From Polyrhizophydium stewartii (taxonomy: Eukaryota > Chytridiomycota > Chytridiomycetes > Rhizophydiales): a stretch of 14,907 nucleotides of DNA. This document shows, piece after piece, positions 1-9,691 of this stretch. Below the pieces are notes generated by a model. The model had not been told where the DNA came from. It worked only from the letters and a program-made list of their open reading frames with translations, and did not search any database. The stretch spans positions 1-14,907 of the forward strand of contig JADGIZ010000369.1 in assembly GCA_027604665.1 (NCBI GenBank). Reading direction: 5' to 3'. Each line of letters begins with the position of its first letter. Position 1 is the first letter of the stretch. The position numbers were made by a program, and so were the translations under genes.

Positions 1-3000
1 CCCGTTGGCGACAAACTCGCGCCGAGCCACACACGCTGGTCTGTTTGCAGCCGCTCCACACCCCCCCCCGCGCAGTCCGCCCGGACGCTGCTGGCTGCGC
101 ACCCGCTGCGCCCCCGCCGCTCCGCGCTGTGCCGCATCTGCGCGCGCACCGCGCCCGCGCTTGGACCAGATGCGGCTGCCCGCGCCTCCGCGGCGTGCAT
201 CATGATCTCGTGCCACTGTGTGCTGATCCAATCGGCGCTGCCTCCGCTCCTCGATCCGGCGTGCCAACCCGCTCCACCGCCGCGCCATCTGCCCGCTTTC
301 CCGCATCCTCCGCCTTGGCCTACGCCGCGTGATCCGCCTGTTGTCTCGCTCCGCCCGCTCCGCCCGCTGCACAGGCCGCTTCCACGGAACTTGCGTTTCG
401 TCCAAGGCCCTCGCGAAGCCGCGCTTCGTGTGTCTGGCCTGCAAGCCGCCCAAGAAGAAGGCGCCGCCTCGCAACAGAGACTCGGCCGCCTCAGCCTCGA
501 AAAAGTCCCGCGCCAAGTCGGGCAAGGCCGGCGGCAAGACCGTGTCTGCCTTTGCGCCAAACCCCGAGCCCGACACCGATCTGGGCGACGACGATATTTG
601 CCCTGTCTGCGACGGCGACTGCACCTGCAACCCAGTAGCGTCGGCCGCATCCGCCACAGCCCCGCCCTCCGCCCCTGCAGCACGATCCCACTTTGGCGGC
701 AAGTCTCTGGCTGCTGTTGAGGCAGCCGTTGCCGCCGCCGGCCCGCACTCCCCTCTGCTCTCGCCCATCCCCGGCCCTGCTCCGACGCCTGCAGCCGGTG
801 GCGCCAGATCCTCGTCCGCCAGGCAGCCCAGGACCCCAAAACCCTCGTCCAGCAAGAGCCGCAAGTCGTCCTCAAAAGCAGGCGTGTCCAAAAAGTCGCT
901 CAAGACGTTGCCCAAGCATGCCCGCGCCGCCTCGTCGCGCGTCGACGTCGACGATGATGAAGAAGACCAAGATGACGACGAGGAAGAGGACGATGGAGTC
1001 GGCGAGCGGCTCTCGGACTTTGACGACGAGCAGCCGGTCGCCGACTTCTATGCCCCCACTGCGCGCGGCAAGCGCGCTACGTCTGCCTTCAAGCGCAGCC
1101 TCGCTGCTGCCGCTGCTGCCGCCGCCGCCGCGCACCCCTACGATGACGACGACGGCGATGATGTCGACGACGAAGACATTGACATGGATGTCGACCTCGA
1201 GCTTGATATGGAGCCTGTGGCTGGCACACCGACACAAGCCGCGTCTGCCGGCAAGACGTTCGCCCCCAAGTCTTCGCGGTCCCGTGCGTCCAAGTCGATC
1301 GCCAAGCTTGCCAGTGGCAAGACCAGGCCGGTCAAGGCAAAGGCCTCAACGGCCAAGGCAGCTATTTCCAAGGTCGCGGGCTCTCGAGCTGCATCCGAGG
1401 ACGAAAAGCCGGCCATCGACTTCTTTGACGCCAGCCGGCCGCATGGCAAGACCCGGAATCATGCCCCGTCGCTCGGCCCGCACATTGCAGCGGCGAGAAA
1501 CAACCCTGACAGCCTGGAGCCGTTCCCGCGCAGCGCCCAGCCCACCGCCGTGGACGTGACGGCGTTTGCCGAGCAGCTTGACGACGACATTCTTGATCTG
1601 TTTGCCAACCTCATTTCGTCGGATGATGAGGCGCACGACTCGGATGCACAGCTTGGCGCCGACGACATGGCCGTCGATGCGGCCGATGAGGCGCACGACA
1701 TTGGGGTGATTGCCGCCGTTGGGCTTGGCCTCGACGGCGACGAGGCAGAGAATGCTGTCATTGTCGCAACCATTGGTGACAGCGACCCAGAGACCGACGA
1801 CGAGGAGCGGCGCTCGGCCACGACGCTGTCGGGAATGCCCTCGGACTCGGACGCTGCAGGCTTTTCGTCTGACGATCTCGAAGTTTACGAAGAGCCCGAC
1901 AACGAAGACGACGACCCGCTCGCCGAAGAAGAGATTGTGCTCGAGCTTGTTCAGGAGCGACTCATCAACGGCTGGAGCGACTCGGAGGAGGACGACGACG
2001 AGGAAGAGGGCGGAGCCACGTCTGGCTTTGACGACTTCTTCTCGTCGCCCGAGATGCGCGCATCGCAGCCCTCTGCGCATGCGACGCCGTCGGTTGTGGC
2101 CAACTACGCCCGCTTTGCACTGGATGCCGTCGCGACGCCCGCTTCAACACGCTCCGCTGCCGCCGCCGCGGTCACGCCGGCCAACATGGCCACCCCGGCC
2201 GGCTCCATTGCGGCCTCGACTCCTGGCATGCCACTCGCCACGCCAACGGCATCCAAGTCGACCTTCCTGGCGTCCATCGAGGATCTGATCCCGTCTGCGT
2301 CGCGATCAGAAGTCTCGCAGGAGCTGCTCGATTCTGGCACGACGCAGCCTCCGAAACCTGCGCCGATTGTTCTCGACACACCGCTCGTCGAGATGCAGAT
2401 TGATCAGCCGGCGGCAAGCTCCGGCTCCGATACAGCTGCGACAATTGCGGGCGCCGCTGCCGCGGCCGGCTCGGATGCCTCGCAACTTCTGCCGTCTGTG
2501 CCTCTCACGCCCTCGCCATCGCTCGCTACTCAGAGCCTGCTTCGGTCCAGCTCGCATGTTGTGTCCGTCGAGGCTTCTGCGCAGGCTGCTTCGTCTGTCC
2601 CCGTGTCGCCCCTATCACCCACGGACATCACGTCGGTCGCCGCATCCGCGGCAGCTGCAGCTGTCGCTCAGGCGAGCAGTAAAGCAGCATCGAGCCAACC
2701 GGTGATCAAGTCAGAACCCGGCGCGTCGGGCTCCAAGTCGGTCGCATTCGACATCAAGAAGACATACCTCGGCCCCAACGGCGAGATCAAGACCGCTACG
2801 CAGAGCATCAAGCTGCAAGTTCCGGGCTCCGGCGGCTCGTCCCAGTCTGCCCAGACGCCGCTGGTTCCCGCGCCAAAGTCCAAGAGTAAGCGCAAGCAAG
2901 GCGCCGGTGCGGCTGGCGGCATCTCCAAGCAGTCTGCGTCCTCACAAAGTGCCGCAGCGAGCGTCGCATCCGCTTCGGCCGGATTGGGCGGTGCAGCGAG

Positions 3001-4526
3001 CGCGACAGCCGCCGGCTCAGCCGCTTCGTCCTCTGGTTCTGGCGGTGCTGCTCGGCGCAGCAACACGACGGCCTCATTCTCGGCGTCTTCGGCACCAACA
3101 CAGCCGGCAAGCAGTGCAGCCACGCCCGCGAATCCGTGGCTCGCTCTCGCGGCGCTCAAGGCATCGGCGCTCACCTCAATGCACCAGAATGCCGCCAATG
3201 CCGCTGTTGCCATGGCGGCTGCCGCCAACAAGGCCTCGGGAGATGCCAAGCCCGCCGCGCCGCTGCCGTCTGCGCTCACGGCCGCGCTCGCATCCGCGCT
3301 TCTCAAATCAGGCAGCTTCAACGTCAGCACCATCGCTGCCGCGGCCGCTGCCATGGTCTCGAACCCAGCCGCGCTTCTCGCATTCACAGAGTTTCGTAAG
3401 CGCGAGATGGACTCGTTCCAGAGCAAGATCAAGGCGGCCACACAGGCCGCTGTCGCTGCCGCAACCGCCGCTGCGGCGTCGCCATATTACCGCTCCGCTG
3501 ACGGCTCGCTCAAGCTCAAGCAGCAGACGGTGAGCTTCTCTGAATCGTTTGCTTTTGACCTACCTCAACGATTCTCTGACGTTGGCCTCGCAGGACGCCT
3601 CGGGATCGGCCTCGGGTCAGGCGGCAGGCACGTCGGGGGCCGTTCCTGCAGCCAACTCGGCTGCCGCTGCGGCCGCTGCTGCCGCGGCCATGAGCATGCT
3701 CGGCTCCATTGCCAACGCGGGCGGCTCGGCCTCTGGCGCTGCAAACCCGATGCAGAAGATGGCCGAGGATCTGGTTGCGATGATCCAGTTGCAGCAACAG
3801 GCTTCTGCATCAGCAACCGCGACCGCCACATCAACGGCTTCCGCGACGTCCGTTTCGAGCAGCACCCCACAAGGCGCGATTGCCATGGAGCAGTCGCCGT
3901 CTGCCGATTCGGCTGCATCTGCTGCGTCGCCAGCCTTGTCCGAGCAAACGGCGCCTGCTGGCGCAAGCAACGCATCGCCGCCGACGGACTCTGCCCTATC
4001 TGCGACAGCCGAAACACCTGCATCTGTCGGCAATCTCGACACCCCAGAAGCCGAGAGCGGGCTCGAGGATGTGCTGTTGCCGTCGATTCTGCTTGACCAG
4101 TTTGTGGACTCTGATCAGCTCGACAGCGTAGCCGAGGAAGAGCCGACGTCGTGCTCCGAGTTCGAGGCCGACGCGACGCCACGCAGCGGCACGTACGACT
4201 TTTCGAGGTGGAAACGCATCCCGATCTCGACGTTTTGGCACTCGCAGCGGCGCACGCGCAAGGAACGCCAGAGACTTGGGCTCCACAGCTCGAACAAGTT
4301 CTCGCCTGGCGTCAAGTCGCCGTGCCTCAAGGCGACTCTGTTTGACCGCCGCATGAGGCCAATTCAGCAGCGCCGCCGGCGTGAGTCAGACGCAGCCTCC
4401 ATGTTCCTTGTTTCGCCCGTTCTGCTTCCCACAGGCAACGACGAGTCGATCCAGCCTATTGCCGAGGTCATTGGCTCCATTGGCGACCTGTCGGGCATGC
4501 CGCTCCTACCGCCGCTTTCGATTTGA
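1..4526 (+). CDS. Large acidic, Ala/Ser-rich protein with PHD-like zinc finger (5' end incomplete)
   Basis: I do not recognise the family. Probable exons are 1(or upstream)-217, 375-3529, 3594-4380 and 4435-4526, giving at least about 1,416 residues. The start lies outside the window: frame 1 is open from base 1 and has no ATG before 202. A PHD-like finger is split across the first intron. Frame 1 gives CRIC (130-141) and MISCHC (202-219); frame 2 after 375 gives RFHGTC and FVCLAC. A second Cys-rich motif, CPVCDGDCTC, lies near 598-630. Next come Lys/Ser-rich stretches, acidic tracts (about 946-1000, 1138-1215, 1890-2015), poly-Ala runs (about 1101-1132, 3658-3692) and a long Ala/Ser/Pro-rich middle. 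The C-terminus is less repetitive and basic (DFSRWKRIPISTFWHSQ near 4189-4242, then RRMRPIQQRRR). Composition suggests a nuclear chromatin or transcription factor; this is inference. The joins at 3529/3594 (phase 0) and 4380/4435 (phase 1) are well supported; the one at 217/375 is doubtful. Confidence 0.6.
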
Positions 4527-5180
4527 CCAGCCGGCTCGTATGTGCCGATGCTTTCGTCGACAGCCCCCCCACCCCACGCCGCCGCCGCTGCTCGTTATTT
4601 TGTTCTTGTCTTTCCCCTCAGCCGCTCTCTGCCGGCCAACGGACGCCGCGCATGCACAACCATGATCACCCGCCTCCGCCATCTCGTCACATTTTGTCAC
4701 ACATCCACCTGAATCCGCCTTCCCTCCACGCACGTCCCCTGATCATTCGCTCTTCAACTGTTGATTCCTTTGCCTGCAGCAGCGATGCGGGCCGAAGCGG
4801 CTTCGGCAGGCAATCGGCTTTGTTTCTGCCGCTGCCTCCTGCCAATCGCCCTCCTCCCCAAAATGCGGCTTGTTGCAGCTATATGCGGCAGCAGGCTCAG
4901 GCCGTTCCACACACTCCCTAATCAATTGCATTCACGGACTTTTTGTGCGCCTGTTGACGCTGCCTGTCCTGCGTTGATGCGTGTGCTGCGACGAGACTGA
5001 GATGCTCGGGTTCGTTCATTGAGCGACGGCTCGGGTGTGAGGCTTGGGATTGTGTGTGCGGGTGAAAGGGTGTTTGGCGTCACGGCCATCTCGGATGCGA
5101 CGCTGCTTTAACAGGCAGCACGCCACTGGTGGCGACTTTGTCGCTGCAGACGACGTTGTTTTTGCTGTTGACCAAGCTGG
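4527..5180. other. Convergent 3' intergenic region, no gene seen
   Basis: This 654-nt stretch lies between the stop codons of the upstream plus-strand gene and the minus-strand SVP26 gene, so it should hold both 3' UTRs. The plus strand is pyrimidine-rich up to about 4780 and G/T-rich after about 5000. Open frames here are short, of biased composition, and carry no motif I recognise. I see no AATAAA on either strand. A perfect inverted repeat with 8-nt arms and a 1-nt centre sits at 4791-4807. Confidence 0.6.
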
Positions 5181-6320
5181 TCACAGGATCTTTGACGACG
5201 ACGAGGGCATGAGCTCCTCCTTCTTCGAAGAAAGAAACGCGGCAAACGCCTTGATGATGTTTCCGCTGCGCTTCTTGTATGCCACGTCCGGATCGCTGGG
5301 CTTTGGGCTATGCGCTCTCGCATCTGGTTTTGTGCGACAGTTTCAGAGACGGTGTTAAGATTGCCTCTGAGGTTGTGCGAGTGCGATACAAGGGCTTGCA
5401 TACCGAATGCAGGCAGTGTGTAGTCGTTGGCCGTCAGAGAGATGAAAAACAGAAACGGTACGAGCCACACCAGGAGGCCAAAGAAGCTCGCAATCTCCGA
5501 GAAGGACGTACGGCGACCCGCAAAGTAAACGAACCAGACAAAGTGGTTGGTGATGACTAGAACTAGAAACGCAGTCCCATGACGGTTTTAGTCGGCACAC
5601 GATCGTCAGCAAAGCGACCATGGATGATGCAGGGGGCAGGCTGAGCGGCTGATTGAGGCTCGCATGCTTACCGCAGCTGACGATAAAGACTGCGCTTGAG
5701 ATGTTGATTGCGGGAAAGGCCGGCAGCATCAGGCTGTACCACCCCAAGCACGCCATCGAGAACACGATGCGCAGGAACGGGAAGGAGTCCGCGACCCACA
5801 GGATCATGTGCGCGCCAAGCGAGGCCTGCGGGCCGCCGTCCCAGTTAGCGTCCTGATGTGCATTGGAGCGTGTCGGATACAGGCCTGTCGGCGGCGAGCG
5901 TGTTCGTGGGCAACCGGCGGAGCCAGAAGGCCCGCCGCGGCCAGGGCGTCGGCGCGGTGCTGGGAGGCCACTCGCCGCTGCCCTTGCGCGGATCGCCGGG
6001 CGAGGGCGAGCGGAACTGCGGCAGGCAAGGCCGCACCCAGATGGTGTATCGGATGATCTTCTTGGTCAGGACGGTGTTCTCCTCGATGAACTCGGCGAGG
6101 AAGTAGAGCCCGCACGCTGGGCGGGTTGCGCGCGAGTGGCGGCCGTCGCAGCGGGACGGGGTGCGGCGCAGCAGGTCAGTCTGCAGCAGTGCTGGTGGTC
6201 GCGCCGAGCGGGCGGGAAGCCGCGCGGGCGGAGACGGAGGCGGACGGCCGCACCCAGGCACAGCGTGAGGAAGGCCACGCCGACGACGCCGCCAAAGACG
6301 GTCAGCAAGTAAAGGAACAT
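5181..6320 (-). CDS. SVP26: SVP26/TEX261 (Erv26) family ER-Golgi membrane protein
   Basis: Small polytopic protein of the early secretory pathway. Yeast Svp26 acts as a COPII cargo adaptor that loads Golgi mannosyltransferases and some other type II membrane proteins into ER vesicles; TEX261 is the animal relative. Exons on the minus strand are 6320-6254, 6116-6037, 5825-5672, 5562-5404 and 5323-5181, with phases 1, 0, 1 and 1. They yield 200 aa, close to the roughly 196-228 aa usual in the family. Visible family blocks are CGLYFLAEFIEENTV (exon 2), SFPFLRIVFSM and FPAINISSAVFIVSC (exon 3), VLVITNHFVWF across the exon 3/4 join, FLFFISLTANDYTLP (exon 4), and a polar tail ending SSSSKIL. Four hydrophobic segments are apparent: residues about 3-23, two in exon 3, one in exon 4. 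The ATG at 6320 starts directly before the first hydrophobic segment. Introns are 137, 211, 109 and 80 nt. It is divergent to ATP23, with 49 nt between start codons. Confidence 0.92.
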
Positions 6321-6369
6321 TCCGAGGGAAGTGAAAATCTTGGCGGTTTGCCTTACATCAATCAAACGC
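6321..6369. promoter_or_regulatory. 49-nt divergent promoter/5' leader shared by SVP26 and ATP23
   Basis: Only 49 nt separate the ATG of SVP26 (minus, 6320) from the ATG of ATP23 (plus, 6370). The segment is noticeably richer in A and T than its surroundings and includes GTGAAAATCTTGG and TACATCAATCAAA. No TATA box or known operator is recognisable. Both 5' UTRs and core promoter elements must either fit here or overlap the opposite gene, unless one gene has an unseen upstream non-coding exon. Confidence 0.55.
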
Positions 6370-7175
6370 ATGGCTGAAGCCAGCGACTCGTCGCTGTTTG
6401 GCCGCTGGCGCTCGGCGCTGGGCCTCGCGGCGGGCGCGCCGGCACAACCGACGAGCGCGCATGCACAGCCGGCGCAGCAGCCGGCGCCAGCCAAGGCGCC
6501 CGAGGCCGCACCGCCGGCCGAGCCGCAGGCGCCAGCGCCGGGCACGCCGCGCACAGACGCCGATGCCGCAAAGCACCGGCGTTGCGAGCGGTTCAAGGGC
6601 AAGCTGCTGAGCTCCAGTGCGTTGCATTCGCCGGAGCGGCGTGTCACCGGCATCGCCTGTTGAGTGGCTGCGGCCGCCCGGCGCTCACACATGCGATCGC
6701 AGGCGCCATGGTCAAGTTCATGATGAAGGAGCTCGACAAGTCGGGATGTCCGTTTGTGCCTGAGCACTTCAAGTGCCTGCCTTGCGGGCCGAGCTACTCG
6801 GGCGGGTTTGCACCCGAGTACGGCATCGTGCTATGTGAGGACCAGATCATCGACAAGTCGCATCTCGGGGATACCATGGTGCACGAGCTGGTCCATGCGT
6901 ACGACTTTTGCACGGTCAAGCTCAACTTCAACAGCTGCGCCAACCATGCGTGCACCGAGATCCGCGCCGCGATGCTTTCGGGCGAGTGTCGCTTCTCGCG
7001 CGAGCTGCTGCGCGGGCATCCGGGCTTTTCGAAGCACTTCCAGGAGTGCGTACGCCGCCGGGCGATTCTGAGCCTGAAGCAGAAGCCGCTGTGCCGAGAC
7101 TCTGCCGAGGAAGCCGTGCGAGGCGTGTGGGAGTCGTGCTTCGCAGACACGGCGCCTTTTGACGAGATAGTTTGA
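6370..7175 (+). CDS. ATP23: Mitochondrial inner membrane metalloprotease ATP23 (peptidase M76)
   Basis: Atp23 is a zinc protease of the mitochondrial intermembrane space. In yeast it removes the presequence of ATP synthase subunit Atp6 and acts as a chaperone in F0 assembly. Exons are 6370-6616 and 6703-7175, joined in phase 1 across an 86-nt intron (GTGCGT...GCAG), giving 239 aa against about 227 in yeast. The zinc-binding HELVH is at residues 143-147 (codons from 6882), with Glu144 the expected catalytic residue. Other family blocks are CLPCG, SGGFAPEYGIVLC, CANHACTEIRAAMLSGECRF, ECVRRRA and a C-terminal ESCFADTAPFDEIV. The abundant cysteines fit oxidative folding in the intermembrane space. 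Residues about 20-60 are an Ala/Pro/Gln-rich insert before the conserved RRCERFKGKLLSSS. I took the ATG at 6370 as the first in-frame ATG; its -3 base is C, a weak context, so a different start is possible. Confidence 0.95.
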
Positions 7176-7309
7176 TTAAAGCATGCGGTGATGCCCTCCG
7201 CCTGCGGCCCTCGGATCTGCGGCGTCTCGGTCATCGGCGGCTCGTCGGCCATCGCCCATGCCCGCCGCGCCTCATTGCGGCCCCACGGTCGGATCGCTGG
7301 TTTGCGCCA

Positions 7310-9347
7310 ATGTCCCTCGTCGCGGTTCCGTTCGAACTCGTCGCGCAGGCCGTCGCGCCGCTCGCCTCGGCCGCCGCATTCCTCGCGGCGCCGCTCGTCT
7401 GGGTCGCCGCCCCGCTGCTCTCCATCGCGGTCGTTGTGCCGTTTGCTGCGCTGTCGCTGGCCGCACTTGCCGCGGCGGCGAGCATGTACAGGATGCGGCT
7501 TTCGCTCTTCGACAGCGCCAACTGGTTCACGGCGTTCGGTGCGTCGGCCGCCCGCCTGCCGCCTGCCTGCCGCTGCCCGTGCGTCGGCCGGCATGCCTGC
7601 GTGCGCTGGCACTGACGCTGCGCCGCCCGCCCCGACCGCCGGCTTGTCCCGGCTCTCCGACGCCCACCTCACGTCGCACGGCAACCGCATCGTTGAACCC
7701 GCCGGCCGCCTCGCCTGGATCCGCCTCCGCCGCCGCCGCCGCTGCCACCGCCGCCGCTACCACCGCCTGCGCCGCCCGCCACGACCCGCCGCCTGCATCC
7801 GGCCCCGCACACCGGACCTGCCGGCGCAGTCATTGGCCAAATATACTCCTCCACGGCGCTGCTGCTCGGATACAAGCTCTTCAAGCGGCTCGTGCGGTTC
7901 CTGACGGGCACGACCGAGCTCTTCCGCATCTGCGACTCGGTCGTCGGCACCCAGAAGCTCGGCGCCGTGTTCACCGTCCCGGCCGCCGCCGCCGCCACCG
8001 ACGCCGACACCGACACGCCCAGCGACGCTGTTTATGCGGCCGAAGCCAACGCTGGGCTCGTGCGCCTGTCGCCCGAACTGCTCCACCGCGTTGGTGCGTC
8101 CTGGCCCGAATGCAGGCGCCCGCCCCCTTGTGCCTGGCGAGCGGCGGTCGCCAGCCGCTACCTGGCCGCGGCGCTGGTCTGCTGGCTCCAGACGCCGTCG
8201 GCGCCAAGGCAGTGTCTAGCAGTGCCGGGAAGCGGCTGCTGACGCCGCCAATGTCGCCCAACTCCCGCAGACCTGTGCATCATGTACTCATCCAAGCTTT
8301 CTGTAAGCAGCGAGCGCCGTGTTCCGGAAACAGAGCCCCGTTGCTTACTCTGGCGCATGCAGCTTATCCGGCGGGAGATCGAGTCCCGCTACTCGCAGCT
8401 TGAGGAGCCGCTCGAGATGCTGCTCGTCAACAAGCAGTTCCCGCTCAAGGGCAGCATCCTCACGTGCGTGCCCATGAGAATGCGCTGCTCGGCCACCAGC
8501 GCGGCCGCAAGATGCATCGCCGCTGACTCGCCGTGCTCGGCCAGGCCCCAGGCCATTGTGCTGCGCGCATGCCTGCAGCAGGTCTTTGCCAGTTACCGCC
8601 TCATGCACGAGCTGAACGCCCGCGCCGCGTCGCGATACGACTCGACCGAACCCCAGAACGAGCGCAAGCTGCTTGAGGTGCGGCCAACCGTCAGCGGTCG
8701 CTCGCGATGAAGTAGCCGCTCTTTCTTGCTTGTTCTGACACTCTGACCCATTGCGCACCGAAAGCTGTGGGATCTGCTTGTGCCCGACGAGAAGCTCTCG
8801 TCGCGGTACACCTCGCAGTGGCAGAAGATTGGGTTCCAGGGCAAGGACCCGTCGACCGACTTTCGGGGCATGGGTCTGCTCGCCCTCGACGACCTGCACT
8901 ATCTGTGCAAGACGTACCCGGAAATCTCTGCGCGCATCCTCGCGGCCTCGCACCATCCAGCCTCATGGTTTTCGTTTGCAATCGTCGGCATCAACATGAC
9001 GGCGTATGCCCTGCGCCTCGTGCGAACGCGGTTCCTCCAGTTTACGTTCTACCGCTTTGGCGTGACCAAGGAGGTTTACCACGAGGTTTACTGTGGGTCA
9101 ATTCTTGTGCGGCGTCCGTCGAGTCCCTGTGTCGCGGGGATACTGACGCATGCACGGTGCGCACGCAGGCTATCTGTTTGACGGATTTGAGCGGTTCTGG
9201 ACGGCGCAGAAGAAGGCGCCGAGCATCCTCGACTTCAACGACCTGTTCAAGAAATACCAGATCAAAGTTGAGCGCGAGATCCTCGAGCTCAAGCCGCCGC
9301 TGCTCAACGCGGCCCCTATGGCCGCCGAGCACCTCAAAAACAAGTAA
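7310..9347 (+). CDS. ELMO/CED-12 domain protein (ELMOD type, putative ARF/ARL GAP) with hydrophobic N-terminus
   Basis: Animal ELMOD1-3 proteins are GTPase-activating proteins for ARL2 and ARF-family GTPases. Exons are 7310-7538, 7830-8093, 8271-8302, 8363-8463, 8545-8677, 8765-9092 and 9169-9347, with phases 1, 1, 0, 2, 0 and 1; the total is 421 aa. The ELMO domain spans roughly residues 185-400. It begins around LIRREIESRYSQLEEP, continues through KLLELWDLLVPDEKLSSRY, and carries the signature QWQKIGFQGKDPSTDFRGMG, where Arg287 matches the arginine known to be essential in ELMODs. Later blocks are HHPASWFSFAIVGINMTAYA and HEVYCYLFDGFERFW. The first ~75 residues are strongly hydrophobic and Ala/Val/Leu-rich, and a second hydrophobic stretch begins exon 2, so the protein may be membrane-anchored. 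The ATG at 7310 has a weak -3 base (C). Intron 1 is long (291 nt) and contains a CCG/CCN triplet run. The gene lies 134 nt downstream of ATP23. Confidence 0.93.
7722..7778 (+). repeat. Imperfect CCG/CCN triplet run in ELMOD intron 1
   Basis: A pyrimidine-rich imperfect triplet run, mostly CCG, GCC and CCA units, lies within the first intron of the ELMO-domain gene, 50-100 nt before the acceptor at 7829. It could serve as an extended polypyrimidine tract, or simply reflect the GC-rich low-complexity background seen throughout the window. Confidence 0.5.
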
Positions 9348-9691
9348 ACCGACTCCTCCGCCGTCCGCTGGTGCATGCGCGACTCTGGGTTGAGCACCGC
9401 CGATCGCCTCGGATCGGCGAAATCCACGGCGGTGGTGTGCGTCCCAGCTCGCCGGCGACGTGCCTTGCGTCAGGAGCTGTGCGCCAAGCCGGGTCTGGTC
9501 ATCGGCGCCATCGCCTTCGGCGCCCATACCTTGCGGTTCAGACCTTGCGCAACGTGTGCCGGCGTCATGCATACCAGGCGCAGCTCGGCCTCCCCGGCCT
9601 CAGGCGCCTCGCCATTGTCCATGTTGCGCGCGTTTCTGGCCGTCGTCTGGCCGCGGACATCGCCCCTTCGTTGCCCGAAGCACCCCACACC
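9348..9691. other. Intergenic region between the ELMOD and SCAI genes
   Basis: This 344-nt stretch should contain the 3' UTR of the ELMO-domain gene and the promoter and leader of SCAI. I see no credible gene in it. A perfect hairpin lies at 9398-9419, with an 8-bp stem CGCCGATC/GATCGGCG and a 6-nt loop, 50 nt past the upstream stop codon. The end of the stretch gives a good start context for SCAI (CACACC before ATGG). Confidence 0.55.

Noticed and set aside
2668..3441. Minus-strand 257-aa Ala-rich open frame
   Set aside because: Mirror of the Ala/Ser-rich codons of the plus-strand large gene; no independent evidence.
4791..4807. Palindrome GCCGAAGC-G-GCTTCGGC as a possible terminator or operator
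   Set aside because: Perfect but isolated; such repeats are expected by chance at this GC content, and bacterial-type terminators do not apply to a eukaryotic gene.
5169..5183. Small palindrome TGACCA-AGC-TGGTCA over the SVP26 stop codon
   Set aside because: Only a 6-bp stem, common by chance; no supporting context.
6794..7690. Minus-strand 298-aa open frame
   Set aside because: Antisense to the conserved coding exon of ATP23 and exon 1 of the ELMOD gene; Arg-rich and without family features.
7258..8403. Plus-strand 381-aa open frame
   Set aside because: Out of frame with the ELMOD exons and crosses three introns of that model; Arg/Pro-rich shadow.
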